DNA of 56,816 nt from an uncultured Muribaculaceae bacterium (GTDB taxonomy: Bacteria; Bacteroidota; Bacteroidia; Bacteroidales; Muribaculaceae), in NCBI GenBank assembly GCA_948788915.1, contig CAQFOZ010000008.1:1-56816 (forward strand), read 5' to 3'. Numbering within the stretch: position 1 is the first letter of the stretch; each line of letters opens with the position of its first letter. Made by a program: the position numbers and the translations under genes. The notes under the pieces are model-generated. The model ran no database searches. It was not told the DNA's origin and saw only the letters and a list, made by a program, of their open reading frames with translations. Below, piece by piece: positions 35,185 to 43,709 of this stretch.

Positions 35185-35222
35185 AAGCCGGGATCGCTGA
35201 CGATCGCCAGAGATTCCGGCTT
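35185..35222 (+). other. Hairpin between frc and oxc
   Basis: AAGCCGG and CCGGCTT pair around an inner GATCG/CGATC stem. There is only a short T-rich tail (TTATTTATAA), so it may be a leaky terminator or an mRNA-stability element setting the frc:oxc ratio. Confidence 0.5.
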
Positions 35223-35238
35223 ATTTATAAAATAAGCT

Positions 35239-36993
35239 ATGAACAACACTACTAATACTGCACCTGCCAATACAAGCACCGCAGGCGCACCTAAGTTTCC
35301 GGATCAAGTTACCGGAATGTACATCCTCGCAGAATCCTTACGGCGTCTTGGCCTTATGGATGTCTACGGACTCATAGGAATACCTGTCACAGAGGCTGCT
35401 TATGCAATGCAGAAAATAGGCATAAACTATTATGGATTCCGCTTTGAACAGCAGGCAGGTATGGCAGCGGCGACACACGGTTATCTGACACGCAAACCTG
35501 GTGTTCTTCTCACCGTATCATCTCTCGGATTTCTCAATGGCTTGACAGCCACAACAAATGCGACTGTCAACTGTTATCCAATGATCCAGATATCAGGTGC
35601 CTCAGACCCGACTATGGTTGATATGGACATGGGCACATATGAACAGCTTGACCAGCTGAACACAGCCCGTCCTCTCGTAAAGGCTGCGTTTCGATGCAGC
35701 TACGCCAAGGACATTCCCTCGGCCGTGGCCAGGGCATACCGCGCGGCAGTCAGCGGGCGTCCCGGTGGCGTATATATAGACATGACAACTCCCGCACTGG
35801 CTGAAATTATGAATCGGGAGGATGCCGAAAAGCTATTTTACACCCCCATTGATCCCTATACCCCGGTACTGCCTAATCAGGACGCTGTAAACCGGGCTGT
35901 GGAACTCCTTTCAACAGCAAAAAAACCGGCCCTTCTTCTCGGAAAAGGCGCGGCTTATGCACAGATTGAAGACAAACTCAAGGAATTGTCCGATACCTAC
36001 AAGATTCCTTATCTGGCAATGTCAATGGCCAAGGGGCTTCTTCCCGACAACGGAGAACTAAGCGCACTGTCATGCAGAAGTACAATAATGCAGGATGCAG
36101 ATGTAGTGATGGTGGTCGGAGCTCGTATAAACTGGATGCTTTCATTCGGACGCGGAAAATGGAATAAGAATATGAAATTCATCCAGCTGGATGTCGAACC
36201 AACGGAAATAGACAGAAATGTTCCGATTGCAGCACCGGTGATCGGTGATCTTGGTTTATCACTCGAAGCAATTCTAAATGGTCTGAAAGGCAAAACAATG
36301 CAGACAGACCCGCAATGGGTAGCGTCTCTGCAGACTGAAAGCAAGGTTAAAAACGCCAAGTTTATGGAACGGCTTAAAGCATCCTCCACATTGAGTCCCA
36401 TGACCCATTGGACTGCGCTTAATGCCATCAAGCCGGTACTTGAATCCAATCCCGATGTAATACTCGTGAACGAAGGAGCGAACACACTTGATGATACTCG
36501 AGACACTATAGACATGTCACTCCCCCGCCATCGTATCGACTGCGCTACCTGGGCTATCATGGGCATGGGCATGGGCTCCGTAATAGGAGCTGCCGTCGCT
36601 ACAGGAAAAAGTGTTGTTGCCATAGAAGGCGACTCCGCATTCGGTTTCTCCGGAATGGATTTTTCTACAATATGTAGATACGATTTACCCGCAACTGTAG
36701 TTATATTCAATAACGGAGGCATATATAACGGCATCGGCAAGAATCCTTCCGGCAGTGACGCACCCGCTCCCACAACACTGGATATCAATGCAAGATATGA
36801 CAAACTGGGAGACGCTTTCGGAGCCAAGACATATTATGTTCAGACTCCTGAAGAACTTGGTAGCGCGTTGACAGAAGCCATTGCTTCAAAACGTCCTTGC
36901 CTGATAGATGTTCAGCTTGCAGCGGATTCAGGTGCGGAGAGCGGACATATAGGGTATCTTAACCCCGCGCCGCTTATCGATTACACCGTATAA
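35239..36993 (+). CDS. oxc: Oxalyl-CoA decarboxylase
   Basis: This thiamin-diphosphate enzyme splits oxalyl-CoA into formyl-CoA and CO2. The 584-residue product has the three-domain ThDP fold. Glu70 (FRFEQQAGMAA) is the cofactor-activating glutamate. The ThDP/Mg motif starts GDSAFGFSGMDF at about 463 and continues to FNNGGIYNG. The C-terminal AESGHIGYLNP corresponds to the ESGRI active-site tail of Oxalobacter Oxc. An N-terminal extension of about 18 residues is rich in Thr, Asn and Ala. It follows frc by 89 bases and precedes the transporter gene. Confidence 0.95.
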   Translation: MNNTTNTAPANTSTAGAPKFPDQVTGMYILAESLRRLGLMDVYGLIGIPVTEAAYAMQKIGINYYGFRFEQQAGMAAATHGYLTRKPGVLLTVSSLGFLNGLTATTNATVNCYPMIQISGASDPTMVDMDMGTYEQLDQLNTARPLVKAAFRCSYAKDIPSAVARAYRAAVSGRPGGVYIDMTTPALAEIMNREDAEKLFYTPIDPYTPVLPNQDAVNRAVELLSTAKKPALLLGKGAAYAQIEDKLKELSDTYKIPYLAMSMAKGLLPDNGELSALSCRSTIMQDADVVMVVGARINWMLSFGRGKWNKNMKFIQLDVEPTEIDRNVPIAAPVIGDLGLSLEAILNGLKGKTMQTDPQWVASLQTESKVKNAKFMERLKASSTLSPMTHWTALNAIKPVLESNPDVILVNEGANTLDDTRDTIDMSLPRHRIDCATWAIMGMGMGSVIGAAVATGKSVVAIEGDSAFGFSGMDFSTICRYDLPATVVIFNNGGIYNGIGKNPSGSDAPAPTTLDINARYDKLGDAFGAKTYYVQTPEELGSALTEAIASKRPCLIDVQLAADSGAESGHIGYLNPAPLIDYTV

Positions 36994-37013
36994 TATACCT
37001 GTTATTATATTTT

Positions 37014-37042
37014 CCTCCGGACAACAATTGTTTCTCCGGAGG
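37014..37042 (+). other. Hairpin between oxc and the AEC transporter gene
   Basis: CCTCCGGA and TCCGGAGG form an eight-pair stem with a 13-base loop. No T run follows, so it is more likely a processing or stability element than a terminator. Confidence 0.5.
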
Positions 37043-37069
37043 TATTGTTAACCATCAAATGAATTTATT

Positions 37070-38038
37070 ATGTTACACATTATATTATACGCGATCGTAC
37101 CTATCGTAGTAGTGATGCTTGCAGGTTACATATCCGGCAAGAAGGGCATATTTAACGGGGATGATGCAAAAAAATTCAATAAGGTAGTTCTTGATTATGC
37201 ATTGCCGGCCGCACTGTTTGTCTCCATCGTACAGTCAACCCGCGAAGATCTTGCAAAAGATCTCAAGCTTACCCTTGTTTCGCTGATAGGCATAATGGGA
37301 TGCTTCATGCTGGTATATTTTGTGTTCAAATACTGCTTTAAAAAGAATACTGGTGCGGATGCGGCTGTTTCCGCACTGATCAGCGGATCTCCGACTATCG
37401 GCTTCCTTGGTTTCGCTGTATTGGAGCCGATATTCGGAACAACGCCTGCGGTTGCTCTTGTCGTGGCTATTGTCGGTATAGTAGTCAACGCGGTGGGTAT
37501 TCCCGTCGGACTTTCTTTGATGAATGCATCAGTTGAAAAACAGAATCCGGACAAAACAAAAAAACAGAACCCGTTAAAACCTGTGCTCCACGCACTTACG
37601 CAACCGGTTGCCTGGGCTCCGATTCTGGCAGTCGTACTTGTCCTTTGCGGTCTTAAATGGCCGGATTGGCTCAGTCCTTCATTCAATCTCATTGCCAAGG
37701 CAAATGCTTCTATGGCAGTATTCTCTGCCGGTATCACATTGTCTGCAATAAAACTCTCAATAAACTGGCAGGTAATCCTCGGCTCTATCATGAAAATGAT
37801 AATGATGCCACTTGTTGTGCTTGTCCTTGGTCTGCTGTTCCATATGGACCCGTTCAATCTCAAGATGCTCGTAGTCGCATCAGCTCTTCCTCCGGCATTC
37901 TCCGGTATTATTATCGCCGACGAGAACGACATCTATGTAGCTACAGGCACATCGTCCCTGACACTAAGTGTCATACTCTTTGTCGGTTTCTGTCCTCTGT
38001 GGATATGGCTCACAGACGTGGCTCTTGCCGCATTCTGA
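37070..38038 (+). CDS. AEC family transporter, putative oxalate/formate carrier
   Basis: The 322-residue inner-membrane protein has about ten helices in two sets of five, as in the auxin-efflux-carrier family (opening YAIVPIVVVMLAGYISGKKGIF; GSPTIGFLGFAVLEPIFG after helix 4; PPAFSGIIIADEN after helix 9). It follows frc and oxc on the same strand in the order seen for E. coli yfdW-yfdU-yfdV, where yfdV is an AEC protein. Import of oxalate or exchange for formate is inferred from that context. No OxlT-type MFS carrier is nearby. Confidence 0.85.
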   Translation: MLHIILYAIVPIVVVMLAGYISGKKGIFNGDDAKKFNKVVLDYALPAALFVSIVQSTREDLAKDLKLTLVSLIGIMGCFMLVYFVFKYCFKKNTGADAAVSALISGSPTIGFLGFAVLEPIFGTTPAVALVVAIVGIVVNAVGIPVGLSLMNASVEKQNPDKTKKQNPLKPVLHALTQPVAWAPILAVVLVLCGLKWPDWLSPSFNLIAKANASMAVFSAGITLSAIKLSINWQVILGSIMKMIMMPLVVLVLGLLFHMDPFNLKMLVVASALPPAFSGIIIADENDIYVATGTSSLTLSVILFVGFCPLWIWLTDVALAAF

Positions 38039-38097
38039 TTCAGAAGCTATATATTACTTTAATGGAAATCTCTCCGCGAGGTTTCCATTTTTTATTT

Positions 38098-38280
38098 AAG
38101 TAGTTGAGATAAATTAATGAACATATAAAACGAAGAGATTTTTGAGTCGATTTTGGCGCGGAGCGAAGAAGCATATACACATATGCGACTGAACGACAAG
38201 CCGAAAGCAACCAAAAAGATCCAGTTTTATAGTTCAAGATTAAAACAATAAATATATCGCTTAATTTTTCTCAGCTACTT
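38098..38280 (+). repeat. Palindromic intergenic element, copy 3
   Basis: AAGTAGTTGAGATAAATTAA (38098-38117) and TTAATTTTTCTCAGCTACTT (38261-38280) are terminal inverted repeats with two mismatches. Inner pairing includes TGAACATATAAAAC with GTTTTATAGTTCA and TTTTGGC with GCCGAAA. The apex is GCATAT-ACAC-ATATGC followed by GACTGAACGACAAG. It shares long stretches with copy 1. It lies between the transporter gene and the DUF3127 promoter and contains no credible gene. Confidence 0.8.
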
Positions 38281-38302
38281 ATCTGTTCATTGAGATATTA
38301 TT

Positions 38303-38333
38303 TTGCGGGTTGAATTAATTATTCTATCTTTGT
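38303..38333 (+). promoter_or_regulatory. Promoter of the DUF3127 gene
   Basis: TTTG at 38303-38306 and TATCTTTG at 38326-38333 are separated by 19 bases, matching both boxes of the Bacteroidales consensus. Transcription would start near 38340. Confidence 0.7.
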
Positions 38334-38386
38334 AACAATAATCCGATAAGTGAAACTTATCAAATAATAATTATACAGACACAATT

Positions 38387-38797
38387 ATGGAAATAGAAGG
38401 TAAAATCATACTTGACCTTGGCGAACAATCCGGAACTTCCAAAGCCGGAAACCTTTGGAGAAAACATGAATGGGTGCTTGAAACCTTCGGTCAATACCCC
38501 CGCAAAGTCAAATTCACAGTTTTCGGTTCAAAGCTTGACAACATACACATAGAGGCAGGGAAATCATATAAAATATCTGTTGATGCTGAAAGCCGTGAGT
38601 TCAACGGGAGATGGTATACCGATATCAACGCATATGCAGCATCCGAGATAGGTGCGCCCCAACCTGATTTTGGTGGATCCGCTCCTGCTGCCGCTGCTCC
38701 TGCTGCTCCCGCAGATCCGTTCGGTGGACAGGCCGGATTTACAGCACCTGCAGATCCGTTCGCATCAGACAACGATACAGACGATCTCCCTTTCTGA
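38387..38797 (+). CDS. DUF3127 protein with an SSB-like acidic C-terminal tip
   Basis: The first 85 residues form a compact DUF3127-type domain, probably an OB-like beta barrel (KVKFTVFGSKLDN, SREFNGRWYTDINAYAAS). An Ala/Pro/Gly-rich linker of about 40 residues with two copies of PADPF follows, and the protein ends NDTDDLPF. This layout (domain, flexible linker, acidic tip with terminal Pro-Phe) is that of bacterial SSB, whose tip binds replication and repair proteins. I infer a nucleic-acid-binding role. The gene has its own strong promoter and terminator. The short SSB at 16.2 kb lacks this tip. Confidence 0.85.
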   Translation: MEIEGKIILDLGEQSGTSKAGNLWRKHEWVLETFGQYPRKVKFTVFGSKLDNIHIEAGKSYKISVDAESREFNGRWYTDINAYAASEIGAPQPDFGGSAPAAAAPAAPADPFGGQAGFTAPADPFASDNDTDDLPF

Positions 38798-38830
38798 TAA
38801 AGACTCAACATTATTTAGATTATTTATAAA

Positions 38831-38866
38831 AACATCCCGACATTTATGTGTCGGGATGTTTTTTGT
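38831..38866 (+). terminator. Terminator of the DUF3127 gene
   Basis: AACATCCCGACA and TGTCGGGATGTT form a perfect 12-pair stem with a six-base loop, followed by a T run. Confidence 0.9.
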
Positions 38867-39014
38867 ACAATTATGCCAATAATAGCCTTTAAAATATCAT
38901 TATCGCTATAATTAATTATGCAAGATATTGCCTATTTAATAATATTGTGCATTTTATTACCTCTTTAATAATAAATTTTCTGAAATTTTTCTTGCATTTA
39001 ATATGGTTTATTTA

Positions 39015-39022
39015 TAATTTTG
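39015..39022 (+). promoter_or_regulatory. -7 promoter box upstream of the glycogen synthase gene
   Basis: TAATTTTG is an exact TAnnTTTG match; TTG at 38992-38994 is 20 bases upstream. The predicted start, near 39029, coincides with the first base of the palindromic element, which would then form the 5' leader. Confidence 0.5.
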
Positions 39023-39028
39023 CCCGCG

Positions 39029-39225
39029 AAGAGAGTGTTTGGATTTAACTTTCATTCACCCGAAGAGAGATTTCCGAGGGAATTTTTCGGGTTGAAGAAG
39101 GAGCATAGCGGGCTATGCGACTGATAAAATCCCGGTAAATTCACCGGAAAGATCCTTCGGGCGGATGAAAAGAATTTCAAATATCCTCTTAAATTATAAT
39201 TCGTGTTAAATTCAAACACTCTCTT
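39029..39225 (+). repeat. Palindromic intergenic element, copy 4
   Basis: AAGAGAGTGTTTGGATTTAA (39029-39048) and TTAAATTCAAACACTCTCTT (39206-39225) are inverted repeats with one mismatch. Further in, CATTCACCCGAAGAGAGATT pairs with the segment containing GATCCTTCGGGCGGATG, and GAATTTTTCGGG with CCCGGTAAATTC. The apex GCATAGC-GG-GCTATGC is preceded by GAAGAAGGA and followed by GACTGATAAAA. The whole 197 bases fold into one long hairpin. It ends 19 bases before the glycogen synthase ATG. Confidence 0.8.
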
Positions 39226-39244
39226 AGATTAATAAATTTATAAA

Positions 39245-40957
39245 ATGACATACTCTACATCTAAAACCGGAGACCTGTTCGAATCAAATTCAAACGATCT
39301 TTCAAGTCAAATAGGTCTTCTGGCAGAAGTAAGCTGGGAAGTATGCAATAAAATCGGCGGGATTTACGCTGTATTGTCAACAAAAGCACGCCAGCTTAAA
39401 GAGCAATTTGGAGATTCTCTAATTTTTATTGGACCCGACGTCTGGTCTCAGGAGAATCCATCCCCTGTATTCAAGGAGAAAAAAACACTGTTAAAATCAG
39501 CTTCATCCAGACTTAAGTTACCCTGGGGAATAACGATCCGCACGGGAAGATGGGATATACCCGGTGCACCGATAGCTATTCTTGTCAATCCGGGAGCTAC
39601 ATCAATGCATCTTAACGATTACTATGGCACTATGTGGGAGCGATACAAAGTAGACTCACTTCACGCATACGGGGACTACGATGAATCGTGTAGCTTTGCT
39701 ATAGCGTCATCAATTGTGCTCAAAGCTCTGGCCGTACACCTTAATATAAAAGAAGAGAGAATAATGGCCCATTTTGACGAATGGACCACAGCAATGGGAC
39801 TGCTGAACACACAGATCACAATGCCGGAAGCCTCAACTGTTTTCACAACCCATGCCACAAGCATAGGACGAAGCATTTGCGGAAACGGCAAAGACCTTTA
39901 TCAGTATTTCCATTTCTACAATGGAGATCAAATGGCATCCGAGCTGAATATGCAATCAAAACACTCGCTTGAAAAAGCTGCCGCACATGCTGCTGACTGT
40001 TTCACGACAGTAAGCGAGGTCACAGCGCGCGAATGTGAGCAATTGCTTGAAATCCGGCCACAGGTGGTGACCCCAAACGGATTCGAGCCGGGATTTGTGC
40101 CTAAAACTACAAAATACAACAAACTGCGTCGTGACGGACGCGACCGTTTGCTGTCAATAGCCCATGCGATATCGGGAAAATCATATGATGACGACACGTT
40201 CATAATAGCTACATCCGGACGCAATGAATATAGGAACAAAGGACTTGATTTATTTATTGATTCAATGGTGTCGCTCGAAGAGAGACTTCCTGCGGACAAA
40301 AAAACCGTTGTTTTCATTTTTGTTCCCGCATGGGTAAAAGAACCAAATACCGCCCTTCTGAACAACATGAAGTCCGGAACTGCCGGGACAGCTTCATCTG
40401 AATTCCTCACCCACCGTTTAAACAACGAAGATACAGATTCCATATGCTGCAGGATCCGGTCTCTTAAGGCAGAAGGAAAATTCAAAAAGATCGACATAAT
40501 ATTTGTACCAAGCTATCTTGACGGCAATGACGGTGTTGTGAATATTGTTTATTATGATCTGCTTCCCTCATTAGACCTTACACTCTTTCCATCATATTAC
40601 GAGCCATGGGGATACACCCCTTTGGAAAGTTGTGCTTTCGGAGTGCCTACCATTACCACCAACAAGGCCGGCTTCGGACAGTGGGTTCTTGACAACTTGA
40701 AAAACGGTTTGCGCAACTCAGGTGTTATGGTTATAGACCGGCAGGATACAAATTATCAGGAAGCCGTAAGACAGATATCCGGATCTACACTGGAATATGT
40801 CTCGGAAGACAGCAAAGAACGTACCGAGGCCAGGCATGCAGCGTTCCTGACAGCAGAAAAGGCCGACTGGAATTTTTTCATCAAATATTATGACGAAGCA
40901 TTCCGCACAGCTCTATCAAGATGCAGAGAACGAATTTGTCTGACAACCCAACATTAA
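39245..40957 (+). CDS. Glycogen synthase, GT3 (eukaryote-like) family
   Basis: It elongates alpha-1,4-glucan from a nucleotide sugar. The 570-residue product starts its domain with EVSWEVCNKIGGIYAVLSTKA (about 28-48), the Lys-x-Gly-Gly-Ile-Tyr signature of GT3/animal-yeast glycogen synthases rather than bacterial GT5. Other landmarks are AHFDEWTTAMGL, TTHATSIGR and, in the C-terminal lobe, FPSYYEPWGYTPLESCAFG (about 446-464). It is followed 43 bases later by an alpha-glucan phosphorylase gene, forming a store/mobilise pair. Confidence 0.92.
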   Translation: MTYSTSKTGDLFESNSNDLSSQIGLLAEVSWEVCNKIGGIYAVLSTKARQLKEQFGDSLIFIGPDVWSQENPSPVFKEKKTLLKSASSRLKLPWGITIRTGRWDIPGAPIAILVNPGATSMHLNDYYGTMWERYKVDSLHAYGDYDESCSFAIASSIVLKALAVHLNIKEERIMAHFDEWTTAMGLLNTQITMPEASTVFTTHATSIGRSICGNGKDLYQYFHFYNGDQMASELNMQSKHSLEKAAAHAADCFTTVSEVTARECEQLLEIRPQVVTPNGFEPGFVPKTTKYNKLRRDGRDRLLSIAHAISGKSYDDDTFIIATSGRNEYRNKGLDLFIDSMVSLEERLPADKKTVVFIFVPAWVKEPNTALLNNMKSGTAGTASSEFLTHRLNNEDTDSICCRIRSLKAEGKFKKIDIIFVPSYLDGNDGVVNIVYYDLLPSLDLTLFPSYYEPWGYTPLESCAFGVPTITTNKAGFGQWVLDNLKNGLRNSGVMVIDRQDTNYQEAVRQISGSTLEYVSEDSKERTEARHAAFLTAEKADWNFFIKYYDEAFRTALSRCRERICLTTQH

Positions 40958-41000
40958 TAATTTAAATAAATTATATTGTAAACAAATAGAAAACAAGTAT

Positions 41001-43562
41001 ATGAAACTCCAAGTTAGCAACACAAACGCACCTGTATGGCGCACTGTTACAGTAAGCGCTGAGATTCCCAAAGAACTTAAGTCGCTCGAAGAGATGTCTA
41101 AAAACCTGTGGTGGGTATGGAACAGCGCAGGAAAACGACTTTTCCGTGACATAGACCGTGATCTATGGCGCAATGTAGGAGAAAATCCTGTAATGCTCCT
41201 CCAGCAACTCTCATATGAGCGTTATAATGAAATACTCAAAGACAAAGAGATGATGGCGCGTATAAAAGAAGTATATACGTCATTCAAGGAATATATGAAA
41301 CAGCCCATGGATTCAAAACTTCCGTCTGTATCATATTTCTCCATGGAATATGGCCTCTGCAATTGTCTGAAAATATATTCCGGTGGTCTCGGTGTGCTTG
41401 CTGGAGACTATATCAAGCAAGCATCCGACAGCCGTATAAACATGACAGCCGTAGGCTTCCTGTACAAATACGGATATTTTTCACAGTCTCTCTCAATTGA
41501 TGGTCAGCAGATCGCAAATTACGAGAGCCAGAACTTCGATCAGCTCCCGATTGAGGCTGTATTGGGAGAAGACGGTCAGCCAATGATTCTTGAAGTACCC
41601 TATCCGGGCAGAATAGTCTACAGCCACATCTGGAGAGTAAACGTCGGACGCATGAAACTGTATCTGCTCGACACGGATATGGACCAGAATTCGGAGTGGG
41701 ACCGACAGATCACACACAAACTCTATGGAGGAGACTGGGAGAACCGTATCAAACAGGAATATTTGCTTGGCATCGGTGGTATACTGATGCTTGAAAAGCT
41801 TGGCATCAAGACTGACCTATATCACGCCAACGAAGGTCATGCCGCCCTGCTCAACCTGCAACGCCTCGTAGATTATGTACAGAAAGACCATCTCCCCTTC
41901 AATGTGGCTCTTGAAGTGGTTCGCGCATCTTCTCTTTACACCGTTCACACTCCGGTTCCTGCAGGCCATGATTACTTCGAGGAGTCTTTGTTTGGCAAAT
42001 ACCTTGGTGAATATCCTGCCAAACTTGGAATATCATGGAGTGATTTGATGAACATGGGACGTGAAAATCCTGACACAAACGAACGTTTCTCTATGAGCGT
42101 ATTCGCTCTGAACACCTGCCAGGAAGCCAACGGTGTAAGCTGGCTGCACGGGGAGGTATCCAAGAAAATGTTCGCCGGCGTATGGAAAGGATATGCTCCG
42201 GAAGAGTCTCATGTCGGTTACGTGACAAATGGTGTCCATATGCCTACCTGGGCTGCAACCGAATGGAAAGAATTCTATCACGACCATCTCAATCCGGGTC
42301 TGTTCCTTGATCAAAGTAACCCTGAGATGTGGAAAGGTATATTCGACGTGCCGGATGAAGAAATATGGAGCATGCGTATGACAATGAAAAATAAGTTCAT
42401 TGATTTCGTCAAGAAAGATTTCAAAGAGAAATGGCTTAAAAACCAGGGAGATCCTACAGAAGTGCTCAAAATTGTTGATAAAATCAATCCTAATGCGCTC
42501 ATAATTGGTTTTGCCCGCCGCTTTGCAACATACAAACGTGCTCACCTTCTCTTCACGGATCTCGATCGTCTGGCCAAGATCGTCAACAATGAGAAATACC
42601 CTGTCCAGTTTGTATTCTCCGGCAAGGCTCACCCGGCCGACGGTGCAGGACAAGGTCTTATCAAACGTATCACCGAGATCTCAAAAATGCCCCAGTTCTC
42701 CGGCAAGATCATCTTCCTTGAAGACTACAATATGATAGTTGCAAAACGCCTCGTGACAGGTGTTGACATCTGGCTTAACACTCCTACCCGTCCGCTTGAG
42801 GCATCCGGAACATCAGGAGAAAAAGCTGAGATGAACGGTGTATTGAACTTTTCTGTGCTCGACGGATGGTGGTATGAAGGTTACCGTTTCGACGAGAAGG
42901 CAGGATGGGCACTTACCGACAAACGCACATTCACAGACCAGGCTCAGCAGGATAAACTGGATGCGGCAACCATATACTCTATGCTCGAGAATGAGATTAT
43001 TCCTCTTTATTTCGACAAGAACTACAAGGGATACAGCCCTGAATGGATACAGTATATCAAACGTTCAATCGGAAACATTGCCCCGCACTTCACAATGAAA
43101 CGCCAGCTTGACGACTACATTGAGCGTTTCTATAAACCGGAAGCAAAACGATTTGCAAAACTCAGTGCAAACGATTATTCAAAAGCCCGTGAAATTGTGG
43201 CATGGAAAGAAGATGTGGTATCAAAATGGGATAGTATCCAGGTTCTTTCAAGTAATTTTGATGAAATGCATATTGGTGCATCACGTTCCGGTGAAAAATT
43301 CGACCTCGTATGTACCATAGACACCAAGGGATTGGGCGATTCAATAGGAGTCGAGCTCGTATTCTACAAAGAAGAGCATGGTGAATCAAAATACGAAGGA
43401 CGACAGGAGCTCAACATAGTCAAACATGACGGAGACATCTACACTTACGAACTGGAGTCCACGCTGAAAGAAGCCGGAACATACCGCTACTCACTTCGCA
43501 TGTATCCGAAAAACGCAGATCTCCCCCACCGTCAGGACTTCGCATATGTCCGCTGGTTTTAA
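41001..43562 (+). CDS. glgP: Alpha-glucan (glycogen) phosphorylase
   Basis: A GT35 enzyme releasing glucose 1-phosphate from glycogen or maltodextrin. The 853-residue product has the DUF3417-type N-terminal domain (LEEMSKNLWWVWNSAGKRLF) of the alpha-glucan phosphorylase subfamily. The PLP-binding lysine lies in EASGTSGEKAEMNG (about residue 606), where classical enzymes have GMKAAMNG. A beta-rich C-terminal extension of about 120 residues follows. It is adjacent to glycogen synthase on the same strand. Confidence 0.95.
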   Translation: MKLQVSNTNAPVWRTVTVSAEIPKELKSLEEMSKNLWWVWNSAGKRLFRDIDRDLWRNVGENPVMLLQQLSYERYNEILKDKEMMARIKEVYTSFKEYMKQPMDSKLPSVSYFSMEYGLCNCLKIYSGGLGVLAGDYIKQASDSRINMTAVGFLYKYGYFSQSLSIDGQQIANYESQNFDQLPIEAVLGEDGQPMILEVPYPGRIVYSHIWRVNVGRMKLYLLDTDMDQNSEWDRQITHKLYGGDWENRIKQEYLLGIGGILMLEKLGIKTDLYHANEGHAALLNLQRLVDYVQKDHLPFNVALEVVRASSLYTVHTPVPAGHDYFEESLFGKYLGEYPAKLGISWSDLMNMGRENPDTNERFSMSVFALNTCQEANGVSWLHGEVSKKMFAGVWKGYAPEESHVGYVTNGVHMPTWAATEWKEFYHDHLNPGLFLDQSNPEMWKGIFDVPDEEIWSMRMTMKNKFIDFVKKDFKEKWLKNQGDPTEVLKIVDKINPNALIIGFARRFATYKRAHLLFTDLDRLAKIVNNEKYPVQFVFSGKAHPADGAGQGLIKRITEISKMPQFSGKIIFLEDYNMIVAKRLVTGVDIWLNTPTRPLEASGTSGEKAEMNGVLNFSVLDGWWYEGYRFDEKAGWALTDKRTFTDQAQQDKLDAATIYSMLENEIIPLYFDKNYKGYSPEWIQYIKRSIGNIAPHFTMKRQLDDYIERFYKPEAKRFAKLSANDYSKAREIVAWKEDVVSKWDSIQVLSSNFDEMHIGASRSGEKFDLVCTIDTKGLGDSIGVELVFYKEEHGESKYEGRQELNIVKHDGDIYTYELESTLKEAGTYRYSLRMYPKNADLPHRQDFAYVRWF

Positions 43563-43640
43563 AGCGTGTTGATAAATTCTGACAATATAATATATATAAT
43601 ATAAAGGTAAAACTGATGTAAATTAGATTGTTTTGACTCA

Positions 43641-43698
43641 ACCCTGAAATCAGGGTGTTTTCTAAGAGGTGCCGATTCAATAAATCGGTGCCTTTTTT
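43641..43698 (+). terminator. Tandem hairpins and terminator after glgP
   Basis: ACCCTG-AAAT-CAGGGT (43641-43656, followed by GTTTT) is one hairpin. AGGTGCCGATT (43667-43677) and AATCGGTGCCT (43683-43693), followed by TTTTTT, is a second with two wobbles. Together they separate glgP from rsmG. Confidence 0.8.
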
Positions 43699-43709
43699 GT
43701 TATAATTGT

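Noticed and set aside
36009..36827. 272-codon open frame on the minus strand inside oxc
   Set aside because: Ser/Pro-rich text with no domain; it is antisense to a fully recognised enzyme and arises from codon bias.
37195..37932. 245-codon minus-strand frame inside the AEC transporter gene
   Set aside because: Mirror of a transmembrane gene; no independent start signal or homology pattern.
42033..42653. 206-codon minus-strand frame inside glgP
   Set aside because: Shadow of a conserved phosphorylase; no promoter and no recognised motif.
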